From positions 98,580 to 162,579 of the forward strand of contig NW_019775398.1 in NCBI RefSeq assembly GCF_001039355.2: a DNA stretch of 64,000 nt. Direction: 5' to 3'. This DNA is from Lingula anatina. Its lineage: Eukaryota > Brachiopoda > Lingulata > Lingulida > Lingulidae. Under the pieces are notes generated by a model. It was not told the DNA's origin. It saw only the letters and a list, made by a program, of their open reading frames with translations, and did not search any database. Positions 1 through 11,500 of the stretch are shown in pieces (the stretch's first letter is position 1; each line of letters begins with the position of its first letter). The translations under genes were made by a program, and so were the position numbers.

Positions 1-1555
1 TCATTTTCACGGCTGGTATATAGTTTGTCTCATAAAGGTTAGACTTCTGACAGTCACAGAGAAAATTTAACCTGTGGCAGTCTACCAGTGAAACTACATA
101 TTACGTATGTCAATAAAGCGAAGGATTTTATGATCAAATTACCTGCTGATTAACAGGCCTACTTAACGCTGACCCTTTTCTGAATTATTGATAACAAGAA
201 CACTGTCCCAACGCGTTAAAATCGATACCCTGATTATTGGAGGGACGTATCAAAGACGCCAAGGGCAACAACGTGTGTTTCTCCCTTGTTTATATGTTTA
301 TTTTAACGTATGCTAGTGTGATGTGCACCAGATGACTCTTAATATTCACCTGACCGTCTTTGGCATTTCTACCTTTTTTTAATTTTCGAATATTAATCTT
401 TTTTTTTTTTTTTGCTTGAAGATAAGGATATTATCGATATTCTCCCGTACATTCTTCTGAAATCTCTGACATTAGCGCTGAAATGTCATGTTCTGTCTAG
501 TAATGGGTTCAGAAACCTATTACAGGTTTTCATCAGCCATAGCCATAGCCATAGCCATAATATGTGTTCTGTTGTGCGTTTAACACATGAAAACAGCAAA
601 TGTCTTCGTTTTATTCAATAGAAAACTATAGCTGCCATTGAAACCCTTTCTTATAGGCTCCCGTCTTAAGAACTGCAGGGGTGCTCTTCCCTCTGTTTAC
701 CAAATGAACATCTTCCACTGCTCAGCTAGAACCACAATACTCTGCTTATTCCTCGTCACGCACTTCGTACGTAGCCATCCCTAAGAGGTCTCTTTACGGC
801 TAAGAGCCATTGTGTTGTATAATATAACAGAGGATTGAGGTTTAATTCAGTGCTTGTTAACAGTTGTCAGACCACTCAGCTTTCATGAACCTAACGTATA
901 GACTTGTTCGTGGGAAACGCCGTCCTTAACGTTGTTGTCGTTATTTTGAGAACATGAAAAAGTTGGTTTATCGTACTATGTGAATTTCAAATATTAAAAT
1001 CTGTCAATCTGTCATAACGATATTCAGCAATTTAGAAAATATTTAGGGTTTTTGTATTCGTACATGTAGCTGATATTTCTATTTTCATAAAAAAAGGGTT
1101 TTAAAAACTTTGAAAAAAGACCCATATTTGAAGATGGACAATTACAAATAAAGATGACTCTGTAAAAATTTACGTTGACATCAAAAATATATCACGGATA
1201 ATAGAAGACATTTTAAGAATATACGTATAGCGTGTCATCCTGTTTTAAGGCGGTATTATGTTTATCCGAATTGTCATTGTGGTATAGATAACAAAATGTT
1301 GATTCACAAAACCCATTATATGTTGAACATAGACCCGACATACCGCATTTCATTAATTTTAACACGGTTTTCTTTACTGAATTTGAAATGATAAGATTTT
1401 GGATAGTTTTAACTGTTTATTTTTATACATTGCCAGTTAAAACAAAATGATTTGACAAGACAGTAAAACGAATTAAGTCCCAAACAAAATTTTAAAAATT
1501 AATCTAATAATCATAATGATAAAAGAACATAGTGAAAACGACGCATCTTTCTTAC
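1..1555. other. Intergenic or intronic DNA, no gene seen
   Basis: I see no supported coding exon here. A short (CCATAG)n tract of about four units lies at 535-559 and accounts for the Ser-His run in an otherwise unconvincing plus-strand ORF. The rest is AT-rich unique-looking sequence. It could be intron of the minus-strand gene that starts at 5290. Confidence 0.5.
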
Positions 1556-1674
1556 CTTCCAACCCAAATAAGTCCGGCGACATACAGTTCTCATACATAT
1601 TGCCGAATGTTGATCTGTTAGAAGGCTCTGATATTCTTTCTATACAAATATGGTGTCTTCTCTGTACGTTATCA
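1556..1674 (-). CDS. Possible internal exon of the gene starting at 5290 (unrecognised)
   Basis: A 119-nt open segment on the minus strand has an acceptor (TTATTGTAG at its high-coordinate end) and a good donor (GTAAGA). It encodes about 39 residues including DNVQRRHHICIERISEPS and FGNMYENCMSPDLFGLEG. It is on the same strand as the exons at 2656-2932 and 5024-5290. However, it needs an incoming phase of 2 and the 2656 exon leaves phase 1, so at least one more exon would have to lie between them. It could equally be a chance open segment or part of another gene. The product is unknown. Confidence 0.3.
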
Positions 1675-2424
1675 CTACAATAATACCCAATGAATGTATT
1701 GACTCCACGTGGTTCATTATAAACAATGTGTTCTTTGCTTTTCGCCCATAGCAACAGCCTAATTAAGTCACGGATGGAGCATCACGGTCGTTCGATAAGG
1801 AATAACATTTTATTGTCATCGCTGAAGTTCATATGTGAACGGGCGTCACAATTCTCTTTCTGACCGCATAATAAAATTTTATGACTAAGTCAACAAGATA
1901 AATCCACTTGTAATTTCTAGCCTCCTTTTCGCGAAAAAAGTATGGTGAGTATTAACTTTTAACCCGTAGCTTTATTGATCATTGGCGTCAGCGATCGAAA
2001 TGTTGTTCGTTTTATTGTAACCAAGTGTGGTATTGGCATATTACAGTTGACTCTTGCTGTTATGATATGGGGTTTTGTTAATAGAGATTTCGCACTTTAT
2101 CTCGTTAGCATGGGAATGAGAGGTTTAATCATTTTGATATTTTTAATTGATAAATCACATATCAGTTACACCTCTCCAATAATAATATTTTTTTTTTGAG
2201 GGGGGGGGGGCTATTGCATGTTTTGAATAATAATCTGTGCATTTGTCAACTCTTAACACAATATAATAATTATTATAAAACCGAGCAAAATTGTATTAAT
2301 CAATATTCTTTCCCAGCTATTGGTTTAAATATGGATTACAGGTAAGTACAGGTGGATTTTTAAAGGAGACAGAAAGACAGTCAGAGAAACGAGGAATAAA
2401 ACATGAAATCCATATTAACGACTA

Positions 2425-2428
<4 letters not shown>

Positions 2429-2474
<46 letters not shown>
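2429..2474. repeat. (GT)n microsatellite
   Basis: About 23 uninterrupted GT units followed by a T-run. It lies downstream of the 2656 exon, in intron or flank. Confidence 0.95.
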
Positions 2475-2479
<5 letters not shown>

Positions 2480-2655
2480 TTTTTTTTTTTAATATCAGTG
2501 ATATGAAATTGGGATCCAAAATAAGAAATAAATCGAAAAAATACAATTAGAATGTCGAGTTAATAAGCATAATAGTAGTGTGTGAGGTTTGCTGTCACGA
2601 ATGCGTTAGATAAGCCGACGCAATCACAAGAGCGTCGGTACGTTTCATATCTTAC

Positions 2656-5290
2656 CTGGTTTGGGCTGTGGTTTCATTGCAGTACTTGTGATCATTAAAT
2701 CAGTGCGTCCTTGCACCGTATTATCCTTTCCCCCTTGGGTTGGCGTCTTCTTGCCCATGTTTTTAGCGCTGTCTTTTTGCTGTTTATAGTTGATGCTGTC
2801 CATATATTGCTTGACTGCTAAACGCACTTGGTCTTCAGCTTTCTTTATCATTGCATCCTTACTTCTTTTGTCGACTTCCCTGATGTCCTTAGAATCTGTT
2901 AACCCTGTTTGTCCTTGTGCCTCTCTTTCACCCTAAAATACATCTTATAACATTAAGGCATATAACGATAACACTGGCACATTCTCATGTCGATCGTTAC
3001 TTTTAGTGTGGTATGGTTCAGTTTTACTAACATTATTCCAGTGCCTTAATTATACCAGTATATTTCATTTTCTATTTAAGATGTTTTTTCTGTACTCTCA
3101 GGATTAAAACACCTGTCCAAGATTTATACATTTTTTTTGTTATTATAGGCCTGGTCTTCCGTTAGGTAAATTTTCTGAGTTAGTCTTACCCTTTGACTGG
3201 GGACAAAAATTAATTTCAATGAAAACCAGTCTAACGAAATAAACGGTTTGACCTAAGGACATCATACACGCAAAAGTAAAACTCAATTAAGCGGTATTTT
3301 CTGTAAAGAATAGCTTTTTAATATTTTGTTTACATCCATGTTTCCTCTGATTCTTACATAAGAACAAATACTCAATTTTGAAATTGAGGAAATCTAATAA
3401 CTCACCAAAGTTCTAAATTTTCTCAAATATTTGCATTAATAAAAAACATATCTTCCCAGTGAAATACACATCATTCAAAAACACCATAAAGAACGTCACA
3501 ATTCAGTCTTTTAGGTGGACCTGTTGACTATTCTGTTTTTCATTGTGAGAGTTACAAAAACACATACACAATTGCAGCGCACCAAATTAGCAATAACATA
3601 TTTGGTTAACATTTTTATTTATTCACCGTCTTTGTGCAAGCCCTGTGTTAAACGGCAGTCTACATTGTCACCCAGTCTACTTCAGATTGGTGACAGCTTA
3701 TGTCATTATTATTTCTATAATGGGTGTGGACTTGTAATCACACATGAAATGTGAAAAGGATGAAAATTTATTTGACGAACGAGCCGAGGTGAAGAAAGGT
3801 AAACAAAATGCACGCAGGGTGCCATTTCCATGACGCCAATAACGTACAACACAAGTAATTGACTGTCATATTATGTGTGTTATCGATCCTGGCGCAACTA
3901 CATGGCATCAGCCTTTCATAAGATCGTTTTGAAAAATATGTCTCTTCCTTAAAATTAAAACTGACAATTCCATTTTCCCTGGTTAGAAATAAAGAGTTGT
4001 GGCGGTTTTGGTTAATACTGAATTTCCGGATCGCATATACGTATATTTAAAGGGATAATAACTCTTCGTTTTGGCCAAAAATGAATTTTTCTGGAGTAAA
4101 CAACAATTTTCCCATACTTACCAATGGTTAATGAATCCATTTTTACATTCAAAGTTAGTCCCTGTTTTTTTTTTCTAAAAAAATAAAGCCTCTTTATTTT
4201 GGATCCTAGTAAAAAGTTTGTCTTTTGTTAAATCTCTTAAGAGATCATAACAGAGTATAGCCATCAATGGAGGTAACGTGGTCTAGAGACAAGCTCAGAT
4301 ATCAGAATAATAGCTATAGCTGCCGTTTTTCTTGTACAACAGAATATATTATATTTCTTTGAGTTGTTCTCAATGTTTTTATTGTGAAATATAGATCTCA
4401 TACGGAGAGTTATTATCCCTTTAATCATTTATTTGGACTTTAATATAATTTCTGTTAAAAGATCTGGGAATAATTGTTTCCATTCAAAAAAATTTTTATT
4501 GAATGCTTTGAATTGCTGTAGCTTACAGCCAAACCATTTTAACGCACAGAAAGCCTGAGTGTAATTTCAAACGGAGGATTAACCGACCCACCTCTTATCC
4601 TGATAAATTACAGAATAATTTGAAAGTTTAAATCAGCTTTGTCAAGTAAAGAACTATGTCAGACAAACCAGCATAGGTAATCATAGTTGAGTAATTTGAT
4701 AGTTTTGACATTTTCTAAACAAACTATAGGTTCTGTCATTAACGCTTAAAGCTGATAATTAATACTGTGTAGGCTACAGGCCTGGCAGACTCATTATCAA
4801 AACTTTCACTCTTTTCAGAATGGAAGAATGTATAAGAATAATAATTCTATCATCCTGTCGCAGAGACTTTAATATCTTATAACACTAAGCTGGTTTCTAC
4901 CGCTACCGGTGTATATAGGCCCTACATATACATGTATATGCTAACACAAAGGCTTAATGTCGCCATTGGTATTACATTTAAAATGTTAAACGTGAGCTAT
5001 ATCAGACGCGTCTCAAGCCCCACCTGTATTCTCCTTGCCTCTTCTGAAACCGGCATCTCTTCCCAAGGGCCTCTGTGCATCTTGTACGGTTTCTTTGGCT
5101 GCCTTATCTGTAGGATCATCTCACGAATCTTCCCTTTCAGTGCCTGCTTTCTTCCTTCATAGTCTATGGCACCCATGCCGGAGATATTTTCCCCACAATA
5201 CTGTTGCTGATAGGTTGTGTTCGGCGTCAGCTTAAACTGATCTATCTCTGGGTACGGTGCTGCCGGCATCTCGGCGATCGCAGTAGCCAT
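2656..5290 (-). CDS. Unrecognised protein, 5' part (two exons; 3' end not found)
   Basis: Exon 1 (5024-5290, 267 nt) begins with ATG in a good context (AAAAATGGCT) and encodes 89 aa: MATAIAEMPAAPYPEIDQ, then YCGENISGMGAIDYEGRK, IREMILQIRQPKKPYKM and HRGPWEEMPVSEEARRIQ, ending at donor CAG|GTGGGG. Exon 2 (2656-2932, 277 nt) joins in phase 0 through acceptor TTTTAG. It encodes a charged helical stretch (DIREVDKRSKDAMIKKAED, VRLAVKQYMDSINYKQQ) followed by a Lys/Gln/Pro-rich segment, and leaves phase 1 at donor GTAAGA. There is no signal peptide, TM segment or zinc motif. The protein is soluble-looking and basic, and I cannot place it in a family. The 3' exons lie at lower coordinates, perhaps outside the window. 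An AAGATGGCGG motif at 5573-5582 may mark the promoter. The exon structure is well supported; the function is unknown. Confidence 0.7.
2933..5023 (-). other. Intron of the gene starting at 5290
   Basis: This 2.1-kb interval lies between two phase-0-compatible exons. It is AT-rich with homopolymer runs, and I found no additional exon in it. Confidence 0.6.
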
Positions 5291-5572
5291 TTTTCTTCTC
5301 TAAGATAGAGATACTACTACCAAAATAACATTGATTAAAACCCACCGTATCCAATTATCGAAGATCGACAATCGTTTGTTCTCTTCAAAGCGTGTATTAT
5401 TAGTTAGGGCACTTGAACACGGATACCCTGGTCCTAGTATTGTTCATCTGATAACACCCAAGTAAAATCCTGATTCAAACCGAAAATTCCACAATGAAAA
5501 CACTGAGAACCCTTAGCGACTGATCATCTCCTTTCTCAACTGACGACTCGTGTACTTTCTGCCATTAGCAAC

Positions 5573-5582
5573 AAGATGGCGG
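5573..5582 (+). promoter_or_regulatory. YY1-like AAGATGGCGG motif
   Basis: The 10-mer AAGATGGCGG matches the YY1 consensus found downstream of many metazoan TATA-less promoters. It is about 285 bp upstream of the start codon at 5290, so it may mark the 5' UTR or promoter of that minus-strand gene. The same 10-mer spans the ELL start codon at 19491-19500. Confidence 0.35.
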
Positions 5583-7322
5583 TATAAACGTAAACTTTGA
5601 CCTTGCATCACTAAGGAAAGACGCAGCTTGAATAAATGTTTGTATTTGTACGCGTTATCGATCGTGAACTGTAGGGCGCTTATAACAGTTAAATCGGCGT
5701 TATTTGTCGTCTTTATGTCATTTATTTAGACTACTGCTTTATCGACTTTTGATACTGTGTATGTACGCTGTTGCAATTTTCAGTAAATCGAATAGTTGTT
5801 TCGATAGAAAACATTCCATTATAAAGGAGTTAAAGAGGATTGCTAGTGTAACCTAATACAAAGAGTTTAATAGGCCATTTGAATTATTACACCCGAAGTA
5901 TTAACGGCCTTTTTCTGAGATTTCTTTTAGCAAACTAGGTTAAAATCACTTGGGAACTTGAATCAAATATCTCTTTACCAAGACAATTCTTACTAAAGAC
6001 AACGCAATTAGCTTAATCATTGGTAGGGGGGCTATTGCACAATTGTCTTCTTGATACTACTAAAACGAAGGGAAAGGCGACCAAAACATACGCGCTAAGG
6101 CATTTTCAGCCCATATATTGGATTAAAAGTGCAAGTGAAATAACCCTTTCTGTAATCCAAGGGTTTACAACCATTCTTCAGAAACGGTCGGTTACATGCT
6201 CAATATAATTTCTTGGAAGTATAGATTTTGATTAACATGACATATTTTTACATAATTTGTTTTTATATTTTATTAACTAAATTATTCGATTTAAACGAAC
6301 ATTGATGATTTGTAAACTCTTCACTCCTGATAGACACACCGATACATGCTTTGTCACGAGTCAACTGTTGAAAACGAGCAAGGGCCCTGTAGCTTTTATT
6401 GTACAAATAACTGAAAACACATGTGAACAATAAGATCCAAAATATTATGGTCTATACACACCATTAAACGTCTGATAGCTGGGTGATGACTACAACGTTC
6501 TCTAGTATAAGACACACAAGTTCTGATTGTATGTTTATACATATGTTTCATCTTCCTGTATGTATTATGGATTTCACTTTCTCTATTTACTTATTGGGTA
6601 ATTCGTGTTGTACTGTACTCGTATGTGTTTTAACATCTTATTCAGTTTCATAATAAATATTTTAAACAGCCAATCTGGCTTTTCCTTTCCCTCTGCTCAT
6701 CTCAAGCAAACACATTGGCCAGGGACGTAATAAATGCGAAGTGCTCGACACACCTCTATAATTCAATACCTGGAAAACGTTGCAGTTTCTGGTAAGACAC
6801 TAGTCAAATTAATGACGCTCCATTTAATCAACCGTGGTGAGCCCAGGGAATGTAAAACGTTTTAATACATTTTGAAAAGGTTAAAGACAAACCATTATGA
6901 TTAAAACAATATAAAGTATAATTGTTATATTAATGTATAGATATATACCTTATACAGACACCAGTATTTATAATACAGGTAGATAAATGGAAACCAGGCG
7001 ATGAAAATGTTCACTTATATTAATTTTCTGATGTTTAAAGAGGAACGGGTTAATAAGCTGTACTATCTTTTTTGTTAATATACTAAAATCTGATACACAT
7101 TCTTATAAAAACATGGAGTATGAATATTACAATAAAGTTGTAAATAAAATTAGTGGACAGCACTCTTATATACAATCCTTAGTCAAAATAAAAATGATAT
7201 ATCACAAAAAGGCCCATAAATGAGTATTCTTAAGGTATACGAGTAGCACTGAGTGTAAAGGTTTTAATTTTATCAAACGTAAAAAAATGACAGGGATGAA
7301 ATAGTTTGCTCACGTTGCAGAC

Positions 7323-7323
<1 letters not shown>

Positions 7324-7374
<51 letters not shown>
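7324..7374. repeat. (AAT)n microsatellite
   Basis: About 17 uninterrupted AAT units. Confidence 0.95.
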
Positions 7375-7377
<3 letters not shown>

Positions 7378-7809
7378 GACGTTAGAGAGGAAGAACATTT
7401 TCCTCTTTTTTAACGATCGAGTGATGGAGAGTTGTTCCATTTGAGCAAATCAAGCATAAAGTTTCGAGTCGTATAAATATATCACAAAAACAATTGCAAT
7501 TATGGACGGAAATTGAAAGGAAGGGGATTTCTAATAACTGTTCACAGGGACATTTGTTTGCGATATACGCAAAGAGTTTTGTGCGTTCACAGTGCAATGC
7601 TTGTTTTGAGGAGGTAGCACACAGGTGTGACAACACGTAATCCGCATACCTCCTATAGTTTTTAGAGGTTTATCTCTATACCTTATTTTAAATGTCACCT
7701 TAACACAAAAGGACACATCCAGCTTTCAATTTTGGCACCGGTGGATATTCAATCGGTAAGGAATGATGGCTTCAGGATGATTTCATTAAATATCTGAATG
7801 GTTACACAT

Positions 7810-8544
7810 TCAAGACCGCTTTTTCCTTTCTTTTTTGTCTTTTTTCTTTTCCTTCTTTTCCTTCTTATGAAGGTCACCAATGTCGTCAAATTCCAGGTCT
7901 TTGTCTTTTGATTTATGTTTACTGCTACGGTGTTTTTTCTTATCCTTGCCCCCGTTCATTACTGCGGCGATTTTAACGAAGTTCTGTAAATCTGACATTT
8001 TCAGCACTTCTTTCTTTTTTCTGAAAAAATAAGCAATCAAATTGTGAAAACGTGTCAGCTGCGTTAAGTGTATTCACAAAGAAACTGATGACACAAATGA
8101 CACATTATATTGCAGAACTAACGCACTGGTTTACATTTGTATTTTATCAAAAGCGAGTCTTTACTGACTTGTGCTTCTTCTTCTGATCTTCATTTTTCAG
8201 ATCATACTTGGCCTTTCTTCCTCCTCCAACTTCATGTTCAATCGCCCTTGAATATTGAAAGATGCATTTGAAGTCAAATTTTGGCCACAAAATGTAACTT
8301 TAAATTCAATACATGTAATTGTAGATGACGACCACTTCTTTCAATAAAATTCAACGTAAAGACTAAATATTCTGTTCAAAATGTAGGCCCTATACTAGTC
8401 CAGTGAACAAAAACTTATTTTTGAAATTAATAGCAAGCACTGAAACGTTATTTGTCTCAGCAGAAATGATGCGGTCAATTTATACAACTTACCCTATGTC
8501 TGTGTAAGGCTTGACGGTAGGACTGGAGCCTGCAGGTCGCATTT
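7810..8544 (-). CDS. Lys-rich cytoplasmic-tail exons of the mucin receptor
   Basis: Three exons (8493-8544, 8169-8246, 7810-8020) join in frame. They read EMRPAGSSPTVKPYTDIG, then AIEHEVGGGKKAKYDLKN, then VLKMSDLQNFVKIAAVMN, and end in a poly-basic DLHKKEKKEKKKDKKERK run before a TGA at 7810-7812. The first exon opens with acceptor TTTTCAG and needs an incoming phase of 1. The TM exon's donor (AAAGAAG|GTGAGT at 9616) leaves exactly phase 1, which gives ...RRVKE-EMRPAG. I therefore place them as the cytoplasmic tail. The tail has one YTDI tyrosine and many lysines. Alternatively this is a small separate gene of about 111 aa starting at the ATG in exon 8493-8544 with a non-coding upstream exon. 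cDNA would decide. Confidence 0.6.
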
Positions 8545-11500
8545 CTGAAAATATCGGATTGAACAACTTATCACACCGTGTTTCATGCTTTGTGGCACAG
8601 TAAAAATTCAAGAGAAATCAATCGTGGTATGTGTCGTAAAATGTATCCTCACAAAAGTATGTTGTTTTTGACCAACCATAGCCTGTACTTATCACACAGG
8701 ACCCCGGTACCCTCTGATGGCAGGGGCTTCTAAAATAGCATACAAAATTTAAGTATGAGGCAGAGCGATACAAATATTTTGTAACAGACTACTAGCGCAC
8801 CTGGGGTCAGAGTACCCTCTATCAGGTCGGCAGATATTATAGGCACATTTTCCACCAGCCACAGTTAGAAGATTGGCCATATTTAGCCAGAGACATTATC
8901 TGTTAATATCAAGTGAAAAATCAATCTGTGGCAGTGGTAGAGGGTAGGGTGACAGAGTAGTTCTGTCCCTAGGACGTACTACCATACCTGTCACAATGGA
9001 ATCTCGTGCCTGCTTTGGCTTTTTATGTCAGAATATGATGATACAGATTTAAAGCTCACGGAAACTAACTATGGTGAGATATGGCTATGAATTTAAAATA
9101 ACCATCTGAGAAAGTTTAAAATAGCTGAAAGAGCAACCAAACCTCGTCTCGTAGAGCACTACCGGTAATATCTGTACATCGCAATAATTAAACAAAGAAA
9201 CAGCAAACAATTGAGCCCCGCACATACATATATCTTTTGCAGATGAGTGACCACTTGCACGAACAGTCAACTAACATTTTTAAAAAACGAGCAGCCACTG
9301 GTCAGTTATTATGATTACCCTCATATACATTATCGGAAAACGGACACTACGCTGGCAGTTACCACGGAGAACGGACGTGGAAAAGTGTACTCGTACAATT
9401 ATTACCACCATCCAGCCCTTGGTATTTCGGGAATTTCCATATATATTAGATCAAAACACAAATCTAGTGATATATACGGTAAAATGTATTGCATGTCACA
9501 TGAAAAGCGGCAGTTATTTTCCATATCATGGAATGTCATATTTCATGAATCTCATTTGAAACAACGAAATATTAACAGCGTTATTTGAATTATTTTGTTG
9601 CGAATTACTACTCACCTTCTTTTACCCGCCGGCAACACGGGCACAACCATATGATGAGCACAATAATCAGGATAATAAGTATAACACCGACGACAATACC
9701 AACCACTAGGAAACCAATCTCCATGTTGGATAGTCCACCTGGAGTCGCTGTTGTCGGTGGGCTAGATGTCACTGTCCCAGAAGCAAACACCATGGTGTCG
9801 TTAACGCTGAGACAAAACTGGGACATCACTTCATTGTTGTCATTACTGTCCCGACACCTGTAACAGCCAGCGTCGCCAGTGGTGACACTTGGAAACTCTA
9901 ATGCTGCTTTTTCTGTCATCAGTGTCTCCGATCCCGTGCCAACCTTGTACCATTTGAGCCCTGTGGCATCACTATTTAAAGACTGGCAGTGAAGAACGTG
10001 ATCTCCGCCAGTCTTGAAGGTTAGCTTCAATGCCTTGTCGATATCTGTAATTCACAGAAAGCATGAATGTTGAAATAGGCCTACGTATTCAATAACTTAA
10101 AAAATCAGACTATTCTCTGTTTGTTTTGCTTTTTAAAGCACCCTGTAAATTTAAATTATTGTATACCTATTCTACCTGCTACACGTATCTAGATAACCTG
10201 TTGCACATACCAATTGTCGATGGAATCGCAGTGGCTGTAGAAGTCGACGTAACAGGGGCTGAGGTCACTACAAGTACAAGACACACGAAAAAATAATTAT
10301 TGTATCAACATATTCTTCCATCATATGATAATATAAGAGTATTTTTTTTTAATTAAACGGTTCATGTTTTTCGCATGAATTGCATCTTATTCCATATTAC
10401 TTTGTTTTTTCGTTTGGAACTTGTTTTGTTCTAATGTACTGGTGAGCACTTACTTTCTATAATAACATATGTCATGCCAGCAGCCTGAATTGTGGTTCCG
10501 TCAGTTGCAGACAACGTGAAACTGTTGCCGGAGACAGCGCTGTACAAAGAGGTCACGACCTCGCTCTGATTCGCTTCTGAGGAACCCGATACAGCGGGCA
10601 GAAGGTCAAAAACAACAACAATGCTACCTAAAAGTAAAAAGAAAAATCAAATTGGATTTTTTAAAAATTAAATTGAGCAAGTTTTGACTATGAAGTGAAG
10701 CGTTTGTTAGATTTTCATGATACGTGACATGCGCCATTCAGATATATTTTAAGTTCAAGTTCTGCTCTCTGACTGGGTAGTGCAAGAATCGACATATGCA
10801 TCATTAAAACGCTAAATATATCTATAAAATTTCTTAATCATAGATAAGAGCAAGGGTATTTTGCATATACCGGCATATATTGTGTTTCAAAACCAACATA
10901 CATGTACCTCTAGAGGGGAGTCTATTTAGCCTGCCAATGCATTCCTTAAATCCTGAGTGTTCAATATCTCAGCTCCTGGGTCATATCTTACTGGCACATT
11001 TGGGACGAAGAAAGTTATGCACTACCTCCTTTTATAGAATGCCAAGACTCACCTACCATGTACCTATTCAAAGTACTTTCTGATTTGGAGTTCACACCCA
11101 CTTACCCGGCTGCACATCCAAGTTTATAATACGGCCTTCAGCCACATTCAGTTTGGTGGCCATTTGCTGTTTCATGCTTGTAACTATGGCAGTCTTGTCG
11201 TTGCCAACTAAAGTGCTATAGTCCCCAGTGAAAGTGACTGTGACACCCACAGTAGCTTGATCGGGTATTTGAATAACAACTGAAGAATAACAGGACAAAA
11301 GATTATACATTCACAGATCAGTAGTGAACATTAATTGAACGGTAGGAATATAATATCTCAATGGTGTACGACACAATGAATACAATGAATCAACACCTTT
11401 ATATGTTATAATTAGATGCCTTTGTTACTGTACATCTCACCGTACTAAATTGGATGTAAAAAAAATAATAAATTAAACCATATCCTCTGATAAAAACTTT

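Larger units (their letters stand above)
5291..7809. other. Intergenic region between two minus-strand genes
   Basis: This holds the 5' flank of the gene starting at 5290 and the 3' flank of the mucin receptor ending at 7810. An AAGATGGCGG motif (YY1-like) lies at 5573-5582, about 285 bp upstream of the start codon. The (AAT)n tract at 7324-7374 is the only clear repeat. No supported coding exon was seen; the ORFs around 6020-6208 and 7382-7716 look random. Confidence 0.55.

Noticed and set aside
2308-2340. Plus-strand mini-exon (CCCAG, then ATGGATTACAG with GTAAGTAC)
   Set aside because: Good donor but only four codons and no downstream exon in phase that looks coding.
8801-8880. Possible first exon MANLLTVAGGKCAYN with a GTGCGC donor upstream of the Lys-rich exons
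   Set aside because: It leaves phase 2 while the next exon needs phase 1, and the only intermediate exon candidate creates a stop at the junction.
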